In this document: positions 7,936 through 14,830 of the stretch, piece after piece | Layout of the letters: each line of letters starts with the position of its first letter | Numbering within the stretch: position 1 is the stretch's first letter | Assembly: GCA_945860745.1 (NCBI GenBank) | Contig: CAMASH010000017.1 | Coordinates: forward strand, 1 to 52,667 | DNA: 52,667 nucleotides | Reading direction: 5' to 3' | From: Chthoniobacter flavus | Lineage (GTDB): Bacteria; Verrucomicrobiota; Verrucomicrobiia; Chthoniobacterales; Terrimicrobiaceae | The notes under the pieces: generated by a model | The model's database searches: none | Told to the model about the DNA's origin: nothing | Seen by the model: only the letters and a program-made list of their open reading frames with translations | Made by a program: the position numbers and the translations under genes

Positions 7936-9387
7936 ATGGGAGAGCACGCGCGGACGGTTCAGGAGTATATCGACGAGACGCCGAATTGGGCGGATGGAAC
8001 GGTGGTGCCAAAAGCGCCCATGACGGCGATGCAATGGCGCATCTGGGGGCTGGCCACGGCGGGGAAGTTTTTCGAAGGGCTGGTGGTTTTCATGACCGGA
8101 GTGGCCTTGCCGCTGATCGTGCGGGAGTTCGGCATCGGGGCGGCGGAGAAGGGGCTGGTCGGCGCGGCTTCGCTGTTTGGCATCCTGATCGGAGCGACGG
8201 CGCTGGGGGGGCTGTCGGACACGTTCGGGCGTAAGGCGATGTTCATCGTAGAGATGGCGCTCTTCACGGTGTTTCTGGTGGCGGTGGCGTTTGCGCCGAG
8301 TTTTCCGGTGTTGGTGGTGTGTCTCTTCGGCATGGGGCTGGCGCTGGGGTGTGACTATCCGACGGCACATGTGGTGATCTCGGAGAGTATCCCGAGCCAC
8401 GATCGCGGACGACTGGTGCTGGGGGCGTTTGCGTTTCAGGCCGTGGGGGCGCTGGCGGGGACGTTGATCGGGTTCATGATTCTGAAGAGCAGCGAAGAGA
8501 TCTATGACTGGCGGCTGATGTATGGCCTGGCCATCCTGCCGGCGGTCGTGGTGACAATCGGGCGGTTTTTTGTGTGTCAGAGCGGGCATTGGCTCATGAC
8601 GCAGGGTCGGGTGGAGGAGGCTGAGCGGGAGACGGAAAAGCTGCTGCGCCGGGACCCGATGTATCCGAAAAAGGTGACGCTGCGGAAGGTGGAGGACACG
8701 GACAAGCTCGATAAGTCGCCGGGGTTTGCCAAGCTTTTCGAAAAGAAACACCGGCGGGCGACCATTCTGGCTTCGGTGCCGTGGTTCCTGCAGGACTTGG
8801 GGACGTATGGGATCGGGATTTTCACGCCGACGATCCTGGCCGCGACGATCGGGGCCACGAGCTCGAACGAGCGGAATCTGGCGGAAGTGATTCACAATGA
8901 CATGAAGGCGGCGGAGGGTGCGGCCCTCATCGATGTGCTGCTGGTGGTGGGAATCGTGCTGGCGGTCTTTCTGGTGGACCGGTTGGGGCGTATCCGGCTG
9001 CAGGTGACGGGATTCATCGGATGTGCGGTGGGATTGCTGGTGGCGGCGTTGTCCACCCACTTTACGGGAACGATGCAGGTGGTGCTGATTTTTGCGGGCT
9101 TCATGCTGTTCAACCTGATGACAAATCTGGGCCCGAACGCGATGACGTATCTGTTGGCGGGGGAGGTCTTCCCGACGAAGATCCGCGGGGTGGGGGCGGG
9201 ATTTGCCGCCTCTTTCGCCAAGATCGGGGCGGTCTTGACCGCGTTTTTCTTTCCGATTTTCCTCAACGATCTGGGGACAGCGCTGCTGCTGTATATCCTG
9301 GCAGGAACCTCGCTGCTTGGGGCGGTGGTGACATGGCGATTCGGCATCGAGACGACAGGAATCAACCTGGAAAAATTGGAGGACTGA
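7936..9387 (+). CDS. Major facilitator superfamily transporter (sugar-porter-like)
   Basis: 483 residues from ATG 7936. Earlier in-frame codons give a basic, non-membrane leader, so the later ATG (MGEHARTVQEY) is preferred. Twelve hydrophobic segments are interrupted by a cytoplasmic loop. MFS motif A appears twice, as GGLSDTFGRKA near residue 95 and DRLGRIR near 340, and the sugar-porter-like CDYPTAHVVISESIPSHDRG and FPTKIRGVGAGFAAS are present. An unusual hydrophilic insert (NERNLAEVIHNDMKAAEGA) precedes helix 8. Substrate unknown; sugars, polyols or organic acids are transported by relatives. Monocistronic, divergent from ychF. Confidence 0.8.
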   Translation: MGEHARTVQEYIDETPNWADGTVVPKAPMTAMQWRIWGLATAGKFFEGLVVFMTGVALPLIVREFGIGAAEKGLVGAASLFGILIGATALGGLSDTFGRKAMFIVEMALFTVFLVAVAFAPSFPVLVVCLFGMGLALGCDYPTAHVVISESIPSHDRGRLVLGAFAFQAVGALAGTLIGFMILKSSEEIYDWRLMYGLAILPAVVVTIGRFFVCQSGHWLMTQGRVEEAERETEKLLRRDPMYPKKVTLRKVEDTDKLDKSPGFAKLFEKKHRRATILASVPWFLQDLGTYGIGIFTPTILAATIGATSSNERNLAEVIHNDMKAAEGAALIDVLLVVGIVLAVFLVDRLGRIRLQVTGFIGCAVGLLVAALSTHFTGTMQVVLIFAGFMLFNLMTNLGPNAMTYLLAGEVFPTKIRGVGAGFAASFAKIGAVLTAFFFPIFLNDLGTALLLYILAGTSLLGAVVTWRFGIETTGINLEKLED

Positions 9388-9396
9388 CTCGGGAGG

Positions 9397-9534
9397 TGCC
9401 CGCGAAACACGCGAAACACGCGAAGGGAGCTGCCGAAAATGGGGCTGCGGAAATCTCTCTTGACTGAGCGGGGTCCTTGGTTGTTTTGCCCGTGTCTCCT
9501 CCCCTTTCGCGCTCTTTCGTGTGTTGCGCGGGCA
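9397..9534. repeat. Long imperfect inverted repeat, MITE-like
   Basis: The left arm at 9397-9427 contains TGCCCGCGAAACACGCGAAA. The right arm at 9503-9534 is its imperfect reverse complement (ending CGTGTGTTGCGCGGGCA). Identity is about 27 of 32, around a 75-bp centre. The GAAACACGCGAAACAC motif is itself a short tandem. It fills most of the 192-bp gap between the transporter and nif3 genes. Confidence 0.6.
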
Positions 9535-9579
9535 ATGATCTCCATTGTTCCTGTCCGACTGGGAGTTTAGGATGAGCGG

Positions 9580-10320
9580 ATGAAACTGGATGAGTTGGCG
9601 GCGTATTTTAATGGCTTGTTGAAAGTCGGGGAGGTCAAGGATTCCCCGAATGCGCTGAACGGTCTCCAGGTTGAGAATTCAGGAGAGGTGACGAAAATCG
9701 CCGTGGCGGTTGACGCTTGCGAAGCCGTGCTGCGACGGGCGGTGGATGCGAAGGCCGATCTCTTGATTGTGCATCATGGGTTGTTCTGGAGTGGATTGGG
9801 TCCGGTGACGGGCGCAGCGTATCGGAAGTTGCGGCTGGCGCTGGACGGGAATCTGGCGGTTTACAGCGCGCATCTGCCGTTGGATGCGCATCCGGTCTTC
9901 GGCAACAATGCGCTGCTCTGCGACGCCTTGGGGTTGGGCGAGTGGCACATGCCTTTTCTGGACATCGGCTGGCGGGTCGAGCAGGAAACGGCTCGCGAAG
10001 AACTGACGCTCCGGCTGGAAAAGGCGGTGGGCGGAAGGGTGCAACTGGCGGCAGGCGGACCGGCTGTGGCGCGGAAGATCGGAGTGGTGACGGGTGGCGC
10101 CGGGGGAGAAATTTTCAAAGCGGCCGGGGAAGGGGTGGATACTTTCATCACCGGCGAGGGGCCACACTGGAGCTACACGGCGGCGGAGGAACTCGGGGTG
10201 AATCTCTTTTATGCGGGGCACTACGCGACCGAGACCTTCGGGGTCAAGGCGCTGGGAAAACACGCGCAGGAAAAATTCGGGCTGCCGTGGGAATTCCTGG
10301 ATCACCCGACGGGGCTCTGA
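9580..10320 (+). CDS. Nif3-like dinuclear metal centre protein
   Basis: 246 residues, the usual length of the short bacterial form. Metal-binding positions of the family are visible: VHHGLFW near residue 64, AHLPLDAH near residue 90-97, and GHYATETFG near residue 213. N-terminal PNALNGLQVEN is a family signature. The protein forms a hexameric ring in known structures; its reaction is unclear (GTP cyclohydrolase I type 2-like activity was proposed for some). The next gene begins 18 bp downstream, so the two may be cotranscribed. Confidence 0.9.
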   Translation: MKLDELAAYFNGLLKVGEVKDSPNALNGLQVENSGEVTKIAVAVDACEAVLRRAVDAKADLLIVHHGLFWSGLGPVTGAAYRKLRLALDGNLAVYSAHLPLDAHPVFGNNALLCDALGLGEWHMPFLDIGWRVEQETAREELTLRLEKAVGGRVQLAAGGPAVARKIGVVTGGAGGEIFKAAGEGVDTFITGEGPHWSYTAAEELGVNLFYAGHYATETFGVKALGKHAQEKFGLPWEFLDHPTGL

Positions 10321-10338
10321 ACAATTGCGGATTGCGGA

Positions 10339-10914
10339 ATGCGAATTGGCAGAAGGTTTTTTCAGCGCGACCCGGTGGTTTGTGCGCGGGAGTTGGCGGG
10401 GTGTCGGCTGCAGTGGGGGAAATTGTCCGGCGTGGTGGTAGAGACGGAAGCTTATGACGGAGCCGACGACGAAGCGTGCCACACGTGGTTCCGGCCGAGC
10501 GCGCGGGCGTTCGTCGCGGAACACCCGCCTGGGGCAGCCTACGTCTACCTCAACTACGGCATGCATTGGATGCTGAACGTGCTGGTGAAGGGAAAGCGGC
10601 AGGGTTTCGTGCTGATCCGGGCGCTGGAACCGCTCCAGGGCCTCGACGCGATGCGGGAGGCGCGGGGAGTGCAGGAGATCACGCAGTTCTGCTCGGGGCC
10701 GGGAAAGCTGACCCGGGCTCTGGGGGTGAATGGGAGCCATCACGGAAGGGATCTCTGTGCGGATGCGGCCTTCGGATTTCACCGGCACCGAAATATCGAG
10801 GCGTCCGCCTCCCCGCGGATCGGGATTTCGCGGGCGGTGGATTTCCCCTGGAGGTTTTTCGTTCCGGGCAATCCGCATGTGAGCGGGAAAAAGCAAAAGA
10901 CCGGACAGGGGTGA
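10339..10914 (+). CDS. 3-methyladenine DNA glycosylase (AAG/MPG type)
   Basis: 191 residues. The catalytic glutamate and its context VVETEAYDGADDEACH (about residues 34-49) and YVYLNYGMHWMLNVL (about 70-84), which includes the base-flipping tyrosine region, identify the alkyladenine glycosylase fold. CSGPGKLTRALGV (about 117-129) matches the family. It removes alkylated purines in base excision repair. It follows nif3 on the same strand and converges with the L,D-transpeptidase operon. Confidence 0.9.
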   Translation: MRIGRRFFQRDPVVCARELAGCRLQWGKLSGVVVETEAYDGADDEACHTWFRPSARAFVAEHPPGAAYVYLNYGMHWMLNVLVKGKRQGFVLIRALEPLQGLDAMREARGVQEITQFCSGPGKLTRALGVNGSHHGRDLCADAAFGFHRHRNIEASASPRIGISRAVDFPWRFFVPGNPHVSGKKQKTGQG

Positions 10915-10924
10915 ACCCGCCCGG
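10888..10924 (-). terminator. Probable rho-independent terminator of the L,D-transpeptidase operon
   Basis: On the minus strand, a stem of CCGG/CCGG with inner GGG/CCC pairing (10901-10924) is followed by TCTTTTGCTTTTT. It lies 24 bp after the small lipoprotein stop and overlaps the 3' end of the glycosylase gene on the other strand. Confidence 0.45.
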
Positions 10925-10948
10925 CCTTGAAACTCGAGAAGCCGAAGC

Positions 10949-11068
10949 TTATTTCGAGTAGCCTACGCTGGCTGGCGGCGGCGCCGGCTGCGATTTGCTG
11001 GCGCAAGCGCCCAAGCTGAGTGCGGCGGCCGCGACTGCGAGCGCTGCGAAGATTTTAACGATTTTCAC
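10949..11068 (-). CDS. 39-residue lipoprotein ending in Tyr-Ser-Lys, beside L,D-transpeptidase
   Basis: Starts at GTG 11066-11068 with a very strong Shine-Dalgarno sequence (AAAGGAGGGGGAAATCATT before GTG). The product begins KIVKIFAALAVAAAALSLGA after the initiator, a short signal with lipobox LGAC; Cys22 would be lipidated. The mature peptide is only 18 residues, CASKSQPAPPPASVGYSK, Pro/Ala-rich and ending in lysine. It lies 74 bp downstream of an L,D-transpeptidase on the same strand and before a probable terminator. By analogy with Lpp of E. coli, whose C-terminal lysine is joined to peptidoglycan by L,D-transpeptidases, it may be a tiny outer-membrane anchor. That role is inference; the gene itself is well supported by its ribosome binding site and lipobox. 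Confidence 0.8.
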   Translation of the reverse strand: MKIVKIFAALAVAAAALSLGACASKSQPAPPPASVGYSK

Positions 11069-11142
11069 AATGATTTCCCCCTCCTTTCATAGCATGCTGC
11101 TGGGGCGAACTCTGGCAAATCCCGGCCAACTGACAATAAGAA

Positions 11143-11640
11143 TCACGCAAGGATTTCCACTGTCGCACCCTCAGGGACCAAATCGAAGAGTTCAGCGATG
11201 TCGGCATTGCGCATGCGAACGCAGCCATGGCTGGCCGGAGTGCCGATGAGGCTCTCCTGATTGGTTCCGTGAATGTAGATGTAGCGGCCCCGGGTGCCGG
11301 CATTCTGCTCCTCGAGACCGTCGAGCCAGAGAATGCGGGTGAGAATGAGGTCCTCGTCGCCGCCTTCCGATGCGATTTCTCCAGTGGGGAGGCGGCTTTT
11401 GAAGACGGAACCCAGAGCGGCATTGTGTCCGACTTTCTCCGCAACGGCGAAGCGACCGAGCGGGGTTTTGTAACTGCCGGGCTCCGGCCCCAGGCCGAAT
11501 TTCGAGGTGGAAACCGGGTAGATCCTCTGCCAACCACCTTCGAGGGTGAGTTCCAGAGTTTGCCGGGAAACATCAATGCGCAGGCCGGGAGCGGGAGGTT
11601 CCACTGGAGCGTGGACATGTTTGGTGGAATGGTTAACCAT
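11143..11640 (-). CDS. L,D-transpeptidase (YkuD/ErfK family)
   Basis: 165 residues. The catalytic block runs from YIYIHGTN (His near residue 125) to SHGCVRMRN (Cys near residue 141), the YkuD signature. The region from LRIDVSRQTLELT on matches the start of the catalytic domain. There is no obvious signal peptide: the N-terminus is MVNHSTKHVHAPVEPP, which is odd for an enzyme that acts on periplasmic peptidoglycan; a different start or non-classical export is possible. The family cross-links peptidoglycan stem peptides (3-3 links) or attaches proteins to them. It precedes the small lipoprotein and diverges from asd, whose start is only 14 bp away. Confidence 0.88.
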   Translation of the reverse strand: MVNHSTKHVHAPVEPPAPGLRIDVSRQTLELTLEGGWQRIYPVSTSKFGLGPEPGSYKTPLGRFAVAEKVGHNAALGSVFKSRLPTGEIASEGGDEDLILTRILWLDGLEEQNAGTRGRYIYIHGTNQESLIGTPASHGCVRMRNADIAELFDLVPEGATVEILA

Positions 11641-11654
11641 GGATGGCTCTTCTT

Positions 11655-12653
11655 ATGTCTAAAAAATACCGAGTCGCAGTCGTGGGCGCAACCGGCGCCG
11701 TCGGAGGGGAAATGCTTCGTGTGATGGAGCGGCGGAATTTCCCCGTCGCCTCACTGCGTTTGCTGGCGTCAGCACGTTCGGCGGGCACGACGTTGAAATT
11801 CCAAGGGCAGGACATTGCGGTGGAACCGCTGGGTGTCAATTCCTTTGAGGGTATCGATGTGGCACTTTTCAGCGCAGGCGGGGGAATTTCCAGGGAGTAT
11901 GCGCCCGTTGCGGTAAAATCCGGCGCGATCGTGGTGGACAACTCCTCGGCTTTTCGCATGCAGGAAAATGTGCCGCTTGTCGTGCCCGAAATCAATGGCG
12001 GCGACGTCGCGCAGCACAAGGGCATCATTGCCAACCCGAACTGCACCACGGTGGTCACGCTGATGGCGCTTTATCCGCTGCACCAGAAATTCCGGGTGAA
12101 ACGCATTTTCGCGTCGAGCTATCAAGCGGTCTCGGGAGCCGGGGCGCGGGCGATTGAGGAATTGAAGGAGCAAGTGAAGGCGGTGGCCGCCGGGCACGCG
12201 GTCCAGCCCGGGATTTTTCCTCATCAGATTGCCTTCAACGTGATTCCGCAGGTGGATTCGTTTCTCGAAACAGGCTACACCAAGGAGGAGATGAAGATGC
12301 AGAACGAGGGCCGGCGCATCATGCATCTGCCGACCTTCAAGGCCTCCATCACCTGCGTGCGGGTGCCGGTTTACCGGGCGCACTCCGTGGCGGTAAGCGC
12401 GGAGTTTGAAAAACCCGTGAACGTCAGCGAAGCGCGCGCCGCCATCGCGGCTTTTCCCGGCTTGCAAATTCAGGACGACACGGTGGCGCCGTCCTATCCG
12501 ATGCCGTTGGGAGCGGCGGGGCAGGATGACTGTTTCGTCGGACGGTTGCGCCTGGATTGCGCGCTGGAAAACGGACTGGCCTTCTGGGTTTGCGGGGATC
12601 AGCTTCTCAAAGGTGCCGCCCTCAATGCCGTCCAGATTGCCGAGCTTCTCTGA
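11655..12653 (+). CDS. asd: Aspartate-semialdehyde dehydrogenase
   Basis: 332 residues from MSKKYRVAVVGATGAVGGE; an ATG four codons upstream is also possible. NADP-binding GATGAVG near the start, FSAGGGIS, SSAFRM, the catalytic cysteine in NPNCTT (about residue 130), SYQAVSGAG and the acyl-binding RVPVYRAHS all match. It reduces aspartyl phosphate to aspartate semialdehyde, the branch point to lysine/diaminopimelate, methionine and threonine. Diaminopimelate links it loosely to the neighbouring peptidoglycan enzyme. The 3' end overlaps the next gene by 29 bp. Confidence 0.95.
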   Translation: MSKKYRVAVVGATGAVGGEMLRVMERRNFPVASLRLLASARSAGTTLKFQGQDIAVEPLGVNSFEGIDVALFSAGGGISREYAPVAVKSGAIVVDNSSAFRMQENVPLVVPEINGGDVAQHKGIIANPNCTTVVTLMALYPLHQKFRVKRIFASSYQAVSGAGARAIEELKEQVKAVAAGHAVQPGIFPHQIAFNVIPQVDSFLETGYTKEEMKMQNEGRRIMHLPTFKASITCVRVPVYRAHSVAVSAEFEKPVNVSEARAAIAAFPGLQIQDDTVAPSYPMPLGAAGQDDCFVGRLRLDCALENGLAFWVCGDQLLKGAALNAVQIAELL

Positions 12654-13206
12654 GGCTTGCCGGGTCCTGCTCCGCTCCGGAGTTGTGATCATTCTCCTTG
12701 CCGGGTGTGGAACAATTGCTCCGTCCCGCACATTCGTTCCGTCGCCGACCGAAGTTCACCTGGTGGATTTGATGGCCCGGCGTTTGGAACTGGCCCGCCA
12801 TGTGGCCTGGGCCAAGTTTCAGAACGACGCCAAGGTCGGCGATCCCAAGCGGGAATCCGAGTTGCTGGCTGCGCGGGAACTCCAAGCCAGGGAAACCGGC
12901 TTGCCGGAAGAGATCGCGCGGGATTTTTTTCAAGCCCAGATTGTGGCGTCGCGGCAGGTGCAGGAGATTTTGATTTCCAAATGGAAACGGGGAGGGACTC
13001 TGCCCGCGATTCCGCCGAGGGATCTCCGGTTCGACATCCGCCCCAGACTCGACGTGATCAGCCGTGAGCTTTTGCGTGATCTGGCCCTGATCACGAAAAT
13101 GCCGTTCAAACCCGGATTGGCCGGTTACGCGGAACAAACTCTGGCGGCACGGGGCTTTTCCCCTTCCATCGCCAGAGAAGCCTCGGCTCCGCTGCGGGTG
13201 CGTTAG
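12625..13206 (+). CDS. Exported chorismate mutase, AroQ-gamma-like lipoprotein
   Basis: 193 residues from ATG 12625, inside the end of asd. Residues 12-25 are hydrophobic and end in a lipobox-like ILLAGC. The rest resembles the secreted AroQ (gamma) chorismate mutases: LVDLMARRLELARHVAWAKF, then ESELLAARELQARETGLP and RDFFQAQIVASRQVQE. The family isomerises chorismate to prephenate; exported forms have no settled role. The catalytic Arg/Lys set seems present (RRLE, KFQND, Q in FFQAQIVASR), but I cannot confirm every position. Translational coupling to asd is likely. Its stop overlaps the convergent gene by 4 bases. Confidence 0.72.
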   Translation: MPSRLPSFSEACRVLLRSGVVIILLAGCGTIAPSRTFVPSPTEVHLVDLMARRLELARHVAWAKFQNDAKVGDPKRESELLAARELQARETGLPEEIARDFFQAQIVASRQVQEILISKWKRGGTLPAIPPRDLRFDIRPRLDVISRELLRDLALITKMPFKPGLAGYAEQTLAARGFSPSIAREASAPLRVR

Positions 13207-13697
13207 GAAAAAACGCCCAGACTCGCCAGCGTCCGGCGGTCCAGAACGCCGGTCACCGGCAACCTGTTATCCATCTGATAGCGCTCGATGGCGCGGCTGG
13301 TTCTCGGACCGAACTCGCCGTCGATCGAACTGTCGTAATAGCCAAGTCTGGCCAGGCGAACCTGGGTCTGCGCCACAATCGAACTGCGCGTGCCAGAGTT
13401 GCTGGTTACGGGCTGGTAAACCGTGACGGTGCGATAAACCGGAGTGGGCGTTGTCACGATATTGATGCCGAACGAAGGACCCCATCCGCCCCAGCCTCCA
13501 CCCCATCCGCCGTACGAAGGCCCGCAATATCCGCCCCCGCCGTATCCGTATCCGCCGTATCCGCCGTATCCGCCGTATCCGCCGTATCCCCCGTATCCCC
13601 CGTATCCGCCCCCATTTCCGCAACGGCCTCCGGCCTGGGTCGTTTCGGGGACGGCCAGCAAGGAAAGAGCGGAAAGCAAAAGCGCGAGTGTTTTCAT
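13203..13697 (-). CDS. Secreted Gly/Tyr-rich protein with peptidoglycan-binding domain
   Basis: 164 residues: a signal peptide (KTLALLLSALSLLAVPETTQA), then a low-complexity GGYGGYGGY tract at about residues 28-75, then a PG_binding_1-like domain with VRLARLGYYDSSIDGEFGP, RAIERYQMDNRLPVTG and LDRRTLASLGV. The domain probably binds cell-wall peptidoglycan. The glycine-rich stretch is encoded by a 9-bp DNA repeat that could vary in copy number. It converges with the chorismate mutase gene, with the stops overlapping. Confidence 0.85.
   Translation of the reverse strand: MKTLALLLSALSLLAVPETTQAGGRCGNGGGYGGYGGYGGYGGYGGYGGYGYGGGGYCGPSYGGWGGGWGGWGPSFGINIVTTPTPVYRTVTVYQPVTSNSGTRSSIVAQTQVRLARLGYYDSSIDGEFGPRTSRAIERYQMDNRLPVTGVLDRRTLASLGVFS
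13552..13605. repeat. Six tandem 9-bp units inside a coding sequence
   Basis: Units CCGCCGTAT at 13552, 13561, 13570 and 13579, then CCCCCGTAT at 13588 and 13597, in perfect register, with partial units just before. They encode the GGY repeats of the peptidoglycan-binding protein. The unit is a multiple of three, so slippage changes length without breaking the frame. Confidence 0.95.
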
Positions 13698-13737
13698 GGC
13701 AAAAGACTAAACGAGAATCCGCCCGGACTCAAGCCGT

Positions 13738-14208
13738 TCAGCCGCCGAACGAGGGGAAAAGCGGGCGCCCGTATTTCATAAACGGCCAGGGGATGCTGGC
13801 CAGAATGAGCAGGCCGGCGATGGTGTAGGCCACGGCGGCTTTCAGGAACTTCGCCCGATCGGTGGGGGCGCGTTTGGAGAGCGAGAAGCCCACCTGGGCG
13901 ATGATCACGGCCAGCAGCATGCCTGTCACGTGCTCGACCGCAAAGTAGCGTAACTGACCATCTTTCATGGCCGCGGCAAAGTTGGCCATGGCGGCCTTGG
14001 TGATTGGACTGATGAAATACAGGACAATCCCGATGAGAAGTTGAAGATTGAGAATGCTGGTGAAAATCACGCCGCTCTTGCGGTCCTGCGCGGTCCATTC
14101 CGCCTTGCTGAAGTAGCCGCTCCACATGCGCAGGAGGGCCCAGGCGAGGGAGAGAATAACCAGCCAGCGGAGCAGGCTGTGGACGTCTTTGAAAATCAGG
14201 TAGGACAT
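13738..14208 (-). CDS. Conserved four-helix membrane protein, function unknown
   Basis: 156 residues with four likely membrane helices (about residues 9-28, 48-68, 90-112 and 122-142). N-terminal FKDVHSLLRWLVILSLAWAL and the conserved His in AVEHVTGML recall small cytochrome-b-like or CopD-like membrane proteins; histidines in two helices could bind a cofactor, but nothing proves it. It is 23 bp downstream of the DUF5069-like gene on the same strand. Confidence 0.7.
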   Translation of the reverse strand: MSYLIFKDVHSLLRWLVILSLAWALLRMWSGYFSKAEWTAQDRKSGVIFTSILNLQLLIGIVLYFISPITKAAMANFAAAMKDGQLRYFAVEHVTGMLLAVIIAQVGFSLSKRAPTDRAKFLKAAVAYTIAGLLILASIPWPFMKYGRPLFPSFGG

Positions 14209-14230
14209 AAGGATCTCGTGAGGAATGGCC

Positions 14231-14800
14231 TTAACGCATAGGGGATATTTGGCCGGGCGTCACTCCCGCGTTTTTTTGGGCGGATTGCACGAAGCGGAGA
14301 ATCTTTTCGTCGTCGTCACGGGCGGACCAGACGGTCCGCAGGAAGTCGGCGGGATGGAGGTGATGGGTTTTCAGAAAATGCCGGTCGCCGCCGCAACCGA
14401 ACATGATGTCGTGGCAAAGGCCGCCCTCCAGAAAACAGCGGGCTTTGACGATGATGCGGGGCAGCCACTCGATGCCGCCCAAGGTGGCTTTCCGGGCCGG
14501 GAGTTCGTCGCTGTCCAACTCGGCTGGGTTGGCCTTGCCATCCTGTTCATAGAGAAAAAAATCGCGTCGGGCCGCAGCGACAAGCAGGAAGGTGTCCCAG
14601 TCCGGCTCGCCCGAACCGACCCAGTCTTCCACGTAGTCATAGACATTGATGGGCTTCAACCCGATCGAGGAGAGAAAGTCCTTTTCCTCCGGAGTGAAAT
14701 ACGAATTCAGATCGCGGTTGCCCCCGCGATTAAGGGAAACGGCCTTGTCGTAGAGCGTGCGGAGGCGGTGGGTCCAGGCGTTGAGTTCCATGATGGTCAA
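14231..14800 (-). CDS. DUF5069-like conserved protein
   Basis: 189 residues, soluble. LPRIIVKARCFLEGGL and FGCGGDRHFLKTHHLHPADFL match what I recall of DUF5069 proteins, common in Verrucomicrobiota and Acidobacteriota. No catalytic motif is recognised; Cys and His residues cluster in CHDIMFGCGGDRHF. A second ATG (MELNAW) at 14791 is an equally good start. It follows the RNase HIII gene with a 30-bp gap and precedes a membrane protein gene. Confidence 0.65.
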   Translation of the reverse strand: MTIMELNAWTHRLRTLYDKAVSLNRGGNRDLNSYFTPEEKDFLSSIGLKPINVYDYVEDWVGSGEPDWDTFLLVAAARRDFFLYEQDGKANPAELDSDELPARKATLGGIEWLPRIIVKARCFLEGGLCHDIMFGCGGDRHFLKTHHLHPADFLRTVWSARDDDEKILRFVQSAQKNAGVTPGQISPMR

Positions 14801-14830
14801 GTTACGAAGGACAGCCTACTTCGGACTTTG

